A stretch of DNA of 64,000 nt from Hanleya hanleyi (Eukaryota; Mollusca; Polyplacophora; Lepidopleurida; Hanleyidae): NCBI GenBank assembly GCA_036873755.1, contig JAVTVY010025366.1, forward strand, positions 38,048 to 102,047, read 5' to 3'. The notes under the pieces were generated by a model that saw only the letters and a list, made by a program, of their open reading frames with translations, was not told the origin of the DNA and did no database searches. The number at the start of each line of letters is the position of its first letter. The stretch's first letter is position 1. The position numbers and the translations under genes were made by a program. Below are positions 59,593 to 64,000 of the stretch, piece by piece.

Positions 59593-59894
59593 TCAGGTTA
59601 CTTGACTACATGATACAGATCTACCATGTAGCTTGTCTGTAGGCCCCTTGACGCTATCGGAACTGTTCATTGCCTATTCAACATGCAAGTCATGGCGTCA
59701 TCTCGCGAGAGTTAAAAGCGGAATTGTTAATTTGCAATACCTTCAACATTGCGTAATGGACGCTGGCAAGGTCTCCATACCGGTCTTCGCAAAAACATGT
59801 TAAACGCACTGCATTCTGGTCTCGGGGAGAGTTAATGATTTCACTTCCACCACCGCTAGTTTAACACACAGGTATTCCTATCTACTGTGTTTGC

Positions 59895-60629
59895 TGCAGT
59901 CGACGGACCAACACTCTAGAAATAGAAAGGTTCGTCATCTTGGACTCAGAAATTCCGCCAAATTCAACCGTCTCTCGACTCGTCCACACTCAGCGCCCCC
60001 AATAAAGCCAACATCTGTCCTAATACTGTCTGTAGCAATCGGGTATATTCTAAAACTCTTGTGTAGCTATAAAGACCTGTTTGCCTCACTTTAGGGTAAA
60101 AATCCATTTAAATTGTCCACTTTCAGTGAGCATGCAATCTCGCTGCCAGTGGATATTTTGGCGCTCACGAATTTTTGGCGATTTCATTGGCCTACTTCTC
60201 GCACATCTCGCACCACCATTGACAAAAAAATAATGTGGGAGATGCAACATTAACACCCTCCGAACTCTCCTGCCTTTTTTGACCAATGGAGGTCAATGGA
60301 GGTGCGAGACCTGCAAGATTTGGCCAAATTTATGAAATTGTCGCAAATTGGTGAGCATTTAAATATCACCACGCATAGATGATTTCCGGCGACAGAGATT
60401 GCATGCTTGCTGACTGGATTTTTACCCCAAAAAGTGAGGCAAAAGTGTCTTTACAGCCACACATGGTTGTTTTGGAATATAACAGAGTGCTACAGACAGT
60501 AAGTAGAACGGATGTTGGGTTTATTTGGGCCGAGTGTGGACGAGTCGAGAGGCGGTTGAATTTGGTGGAATTTCTGGATCCAAGATGATGAACCGATCTA
60601 TTTCTAGAGTGTTGGTCCGTCGACTGCAG
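59895..60629. mobile_element. 735-bp element with about 260-bp inverted termini (CTGCAGTCGACGG)
   Basis: Left CTGCAGTCGACGGACCAACA and right complement TGTTGGTCCGTCGACTGCAG are exact. Pairing continues inward through AGCATGCAATCTC / GAGATTGCATGCT with about 15-20% differences, leaving a loop of about 230 bp. Non-coding; the mirror ORFs on opposite strands are a consequence of the palindrome. Confidence 0.8.
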
Positions 60630-60889
60630 GTTTAACATGTCCTCGACTTTGTCATTTTGAGCCATTTTTCTTTTCTAAACCACAACAACAATGGGTTCAC
60701 AATGGGCTATGATTAATTGTGGGGACATATTATGACACCCTCAGCCTCTGTAATGTATCTAGATTAAAACTATGGCATACAATTTGAGACTGGATTTATG
60801 TGGATATCAATAAATGAACAATTCGACCCTATAAGACGCGTTATGAAGCTGGACTAGCCAGACCAATTTGGCATAAAATATTGGTGAAA

Positions 60890-61072
60890 ATGTCTCTAGG
60901 TAAGAATTGGCCACCATTGACCATGCTTGTATATTATATTGACTCGAGTGCAAATTTTTCTGTTCCAGGGAGCACACAAGTCTTTTCGGGTGAAGATGAG
61001 GCTTGCTAAAGCCCAGAAGCAGAACCGTCCAATTCCTCAGTGGGTTAGAATGAGGACCGGGAATACTATCAG
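60890..61072 (+). CDS. RPL39: 60S ribosomal protein L39, exons 1-2 (3' exon not in window)
   Basis: RPL39 is a 51-residue basic protein lining the exit tunnel of the large ribosomal subunit. Exon 1 is 60890-60899 (ATGTCTCTAG, donor GTAAGA). Exon 2 is 60973-61072 and reads [20 protein letters not shown] then [12 protein letters not shown], ending in AG before GTTTGT. Together this gives MSLAHKSFRV..., which fits RPL39 over 36 of its 51 residues. The acceptor used is GGGAG at 60971-60972; the nearby CCAG at 60967-60968 would shift the frame. The final exon (YNAKRRHWRRTK-type) was not found before 64000, so the intron is long or the gene is broken. No pyrimidine-rich TOP start is obvious upstream. 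Confidence 0.85.
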
Positions 61073-61117
61073 GTTTGTAGAACATCAACAGCATTCTCCC
61101 TTCATTATATTTAGTAA

Positions 61118-61625
61118 TGTTCTAAACTGTCTGTGTAACACCCTCTGAGGGAGAGAGAGAATTAAGGTTTAACATCGCGTGCTAACACCCTCTGAGAGAG
61201 AGAATTAAGGTTTAATGTCATGTTCTAACACCCTCTGAGAGAGAATTAAGGTTTAACGTTGCATTCTAACACCCTCAGAGAGATTTAAGGTTTAACGTCT
61301 TGTTCTAACACCCTCTGAGAGAGAGAATTAAGCTTTAATGTCGTGTTCTAACACCCTCTGAGAGAGAATTAAGGTTTAACGTCGCGTTCTAACACCCCCT
61401 GAGAGAGAATTAAGGTTTAACGTCGTGTTCTAACACCCTCAGAGAGAGATTTAAGGTTTAATGTCGTGTTCTAACACCCTCTGAGAGAGAGAGAATTAAG
61501 CTTTAACGTCGCGTTCTAACACCCTCTGAGAGAGAGAGAGAGAGAATTAAGGTTTAACGTCGTGTTCTAACACCCTCGGAGAGAGAGAGAACTCGGGTTT
61601 AACATCGCGTTCTAACACCCTCTGA
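61118..61625. repeat. Minisatellite of 37-50 bp units in presumed RPL39 intron 2
   Basis: Eleven or so units of TTCTAACACCCTCTGAGAGA, GAATTAAGGTTTAACGTCG; unit length varies with the number of GA repeats. Upstream (CTAAACTGTCTGTGTAACAC) and downstream (GACACAGGAAGCATGTATC) flanks match 9655-9760, where only one unit is present. Confidence 0.9.
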
Positions 61626-64000
61626 CTGCACATGGCTGAAAAACGTGGCACGCATCATGCACAGTCATTCTCTATCTATTCTGATCGACACAGGAAGCAT
61701 GTATCTGCTTACAAAAGAGATGGAAAATGCATCCAGTTTTCACGGGGCGATGTAGACCCATAGTTTCTAATGGTCCTGTCTAATACTGAGGGAAAACTTT
61801 AGCACAAGTAGCAGTGCTTTATTTCTAAGGCGCGCTTTTGCTCTCGCGTGCCTCCCGCTCGCCTTATTCTCGATCGAGGTGCAATTTTTTTAGCGCACCT
61901 GAAATATCCAACTACTCTTCAAGCATAGAGTATGTACGTACGGCATGGCGCAAAACAATGTCAGGCCCCTCGATTAAAATGCGCCCTGCTCCATTCAGAC
62001 TGCGGTCCGTCTCTTTTAAATCCGTTCCCTGCTGCTATATTACATGAATACAGGTTGTTTATTTCCGAATTGTCGACATCGCCAAACATCATGGAGCTGC
62101 CGCCATATTGGCTGGAAGCAACGTATTCCAGTACTGGCGTTTAGATTGGCTGGAGGCGATACTCTTGGCCAGTGAAAAACTTCGTTACGATTTCAGCCTC
62201 GTGTCGTGGGAAAAACCCCAATCTCGCGTTCGGCTATTTCCGTATTGGCGGAACGAGCCAGTTTTCGCAGCTAAAGTGAGTTCTGGGGCTAGATTGGAAA
62301 AACCCCTGCTGGTTGACACTGACAAGCAATCGAACTCTACGCTGACTACAACGCTGACAAGGACATTAATAACAAGAATAAATGCCGGTACTGAGCTCTT
62401 TTAATGATAAGTTCGAAGTTCCAATACTTATTATATAATTTGGCTATAGTTTGTCTCATGTGGACCCTGTTTATTCATTGGTAATCTGTTCAACCTAAAA
62501 TGTTCTGTCTATAAATCTTGAGCAACTTCTGCGCCACGTGGACATGCAAGTCTAATTTTATGCGACCGATATAAATGCCGCATTATTTCAGAAATTACAT
62601 ATTGAATTGAAGCCTTATTAACCTATGGCGATATTACGTAGCCCATTTCGTCTGAATACTAAGCTTGTTTAGCAGCAGCAACAACAACATATTTCCAATT
62701 TCCAGTAAAAAATATGACTATCTTGAAAAAATATATCATATATACAGTAGATCTAGTGAGCTGAAAATCATACTTTGTTATTCAGCTTTAAGACACTGTT
62801 TGGTACACAAAATGTTCAAAAAGAAATATTCGATAGCATTTTGGAACTTGTAAAGATGTTCTATATGTCATTAGTTTCATAGATTTTAGTTCTTATAAGA
62901 ATATTGTTCAGTAATTATAGGAATGGCATTGGCCTTGGCAAATTGATTGGATCAGTACATTTTTGCAAACAGATGATCATAAGGCCTCTGTTAATTAATC
63001 TTTAGCTTGAATTCTCATGACCTTGGGAGGAAATTATGATGATGCTGAATGCTGTAATTATTAATTATTAATTATTTGGCTGCATTAAGACATTGCAATA
63101 AAAAAGAAGTTATGTACGTGGTAAACTTCGAGCACCAATGGAAAGTTTATGTCAACTTTGATATGTCAAAGACAACTATTTCCCTAATTTCTGCAATTAG
63201 AAATGCAAAAAGCTTTGTTGTTGACTAAATCATGTGAAATTTAAATGGCACCTGTGACATTATATCATAGAATTTATATTCAAGTAAACACCCTTTTTAA
63301 AGAAGGAAACTTTGAGGGGAGTTCACCAGTATCCCAACAAAATTTAGTTATATTTATCAATAGTCTCCCCTTGTAAAATTGCTGCTTCCAATAAATTAGA
63401 ATCAACCACCAGAGTCCCGTTGGAATTATCAGTTAACTGAAATGTCTGCATAGAAAAACATCAGCTTGTGAACAGAAGTCCAAAGAAGCCAACAATATTA
63501 TTTACCATCGAAACGAACTGGAAAAAAACAGTCCAATTCCGTTTCGTAACAGGTCCAACTTTTGCATGCACCGGACTAACGCGCAGGACTTCACGCGCAG
63601 CCGGAAGTAACTTGTCGCGGGAAATGTTGACAGAGAACACCAACAACAATGGCCAAAGATCGGCTTGAAATAAATTTTCAATGGATTATTTCGTGGATTG
63701 TCCATTCCTTCAGCTAGATATAGTCTTCAAAAAGGTATTTACGAAAATTGATCGCTTTTTATCGTTTTTGTTGGATGAAATCCTACTTGCGGCTGCCGCA
63801 TGCGACAGGCAGATTTTTTTGCAACCTGTCGCCGGAAAAATTCACTTGCTGGCGGCAGGTAGGCATGCGTTCTTTCGACCGCTGCCTTTTTCTGCACTTT
63901 TTTTTTTTTTTTTGCAGCAAAAATGCCAAATAATTAAAACAATGCGTAATTATTGTTACGACAAAAAACATGCGGGCGGGTCATGAGAAGCTAAAGATTA
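61626..64000. other. No recognised gene
   Basis: Mixed composition; a GC-richer patch at 61820-62350 has open frames (98 codons from 62108) without a family I recognise. The expected last exon of RPL39 was looked for on the plus strand and not seen. Bases 63580-63860 contain short inverted CGGCAGG/CCTGTCGCCGG phrases. Nothing else supportable. Confidence 0.4.

Overview
This is a metazoan nuclear genomic window, not prokaryotic: it has long GT-AG introns, a multi-exon ER co-chaperone gene, a ribosomal protein gene and dense interspersed repeats. A mollusc, probably a bivalve, is my best guess. The basis is style only: many short tandem families that end in runs of GGAC/GACA, frequent TACATGTA, DIRS and Penelope-like elements, and long-inverted-repeat MITEs. 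No diagnostic marker fixes the taxon.

Layout. 1-8477: a nearly identical ~4.48 kb tandem duplication made of nested repeats, with a rearranged right edge. 8478-12941: AT-rich DNA with no recognised gene and one small MITE. 12942-18899: a structurally complete but inactivated DIRS retrotransposon (split inverted termini, internal complementary region, gag, RT, partial RNase H, tyrosine recombinase). 18900-21722: degenerate tandem repeats and a MITE. 21723-54125, minus strand: one complete gene, DNAJC16/ERdj8, in 13 coding exons; the splice phases all agree and give 765 aa. Its introns hold most of the repeats: a 62-bp minisatellite (intron 9), a roughly 11-kb 55-bp satellite with five embedded copies of an ~815-bp transposon-like element (intron 3), a decayed Penelope-like 3' end and a split pseudo-copy of exon 7 (intron 8), and several long-inverted-repeat elements (introns 1, 2, 5, 8). 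54183-60889: intergenic DNA with a tRNA-derived SINE, a roughly 118-bp tandem repeat and three large inverted-repeat elements. 60890-61072, plus strand: the first two coding exons of ribosomal protein L39; the last coding exon is not seen before the window ends. 61118-64000: a minisatellite in the presumed RPL39 intron, then DNA with no recognised content.

The two host genes are ordinary and have no shared pathway. The unusual content is the repeat biology. Three of the five 815-bp elements in the satellite look like recombinants of the other two. The DIRS copy keeps every structural terminus while having lost most of RNase H. An exon of DNAJC16 has a decayed second copy further along the gene, split by an inverted-repeat element.
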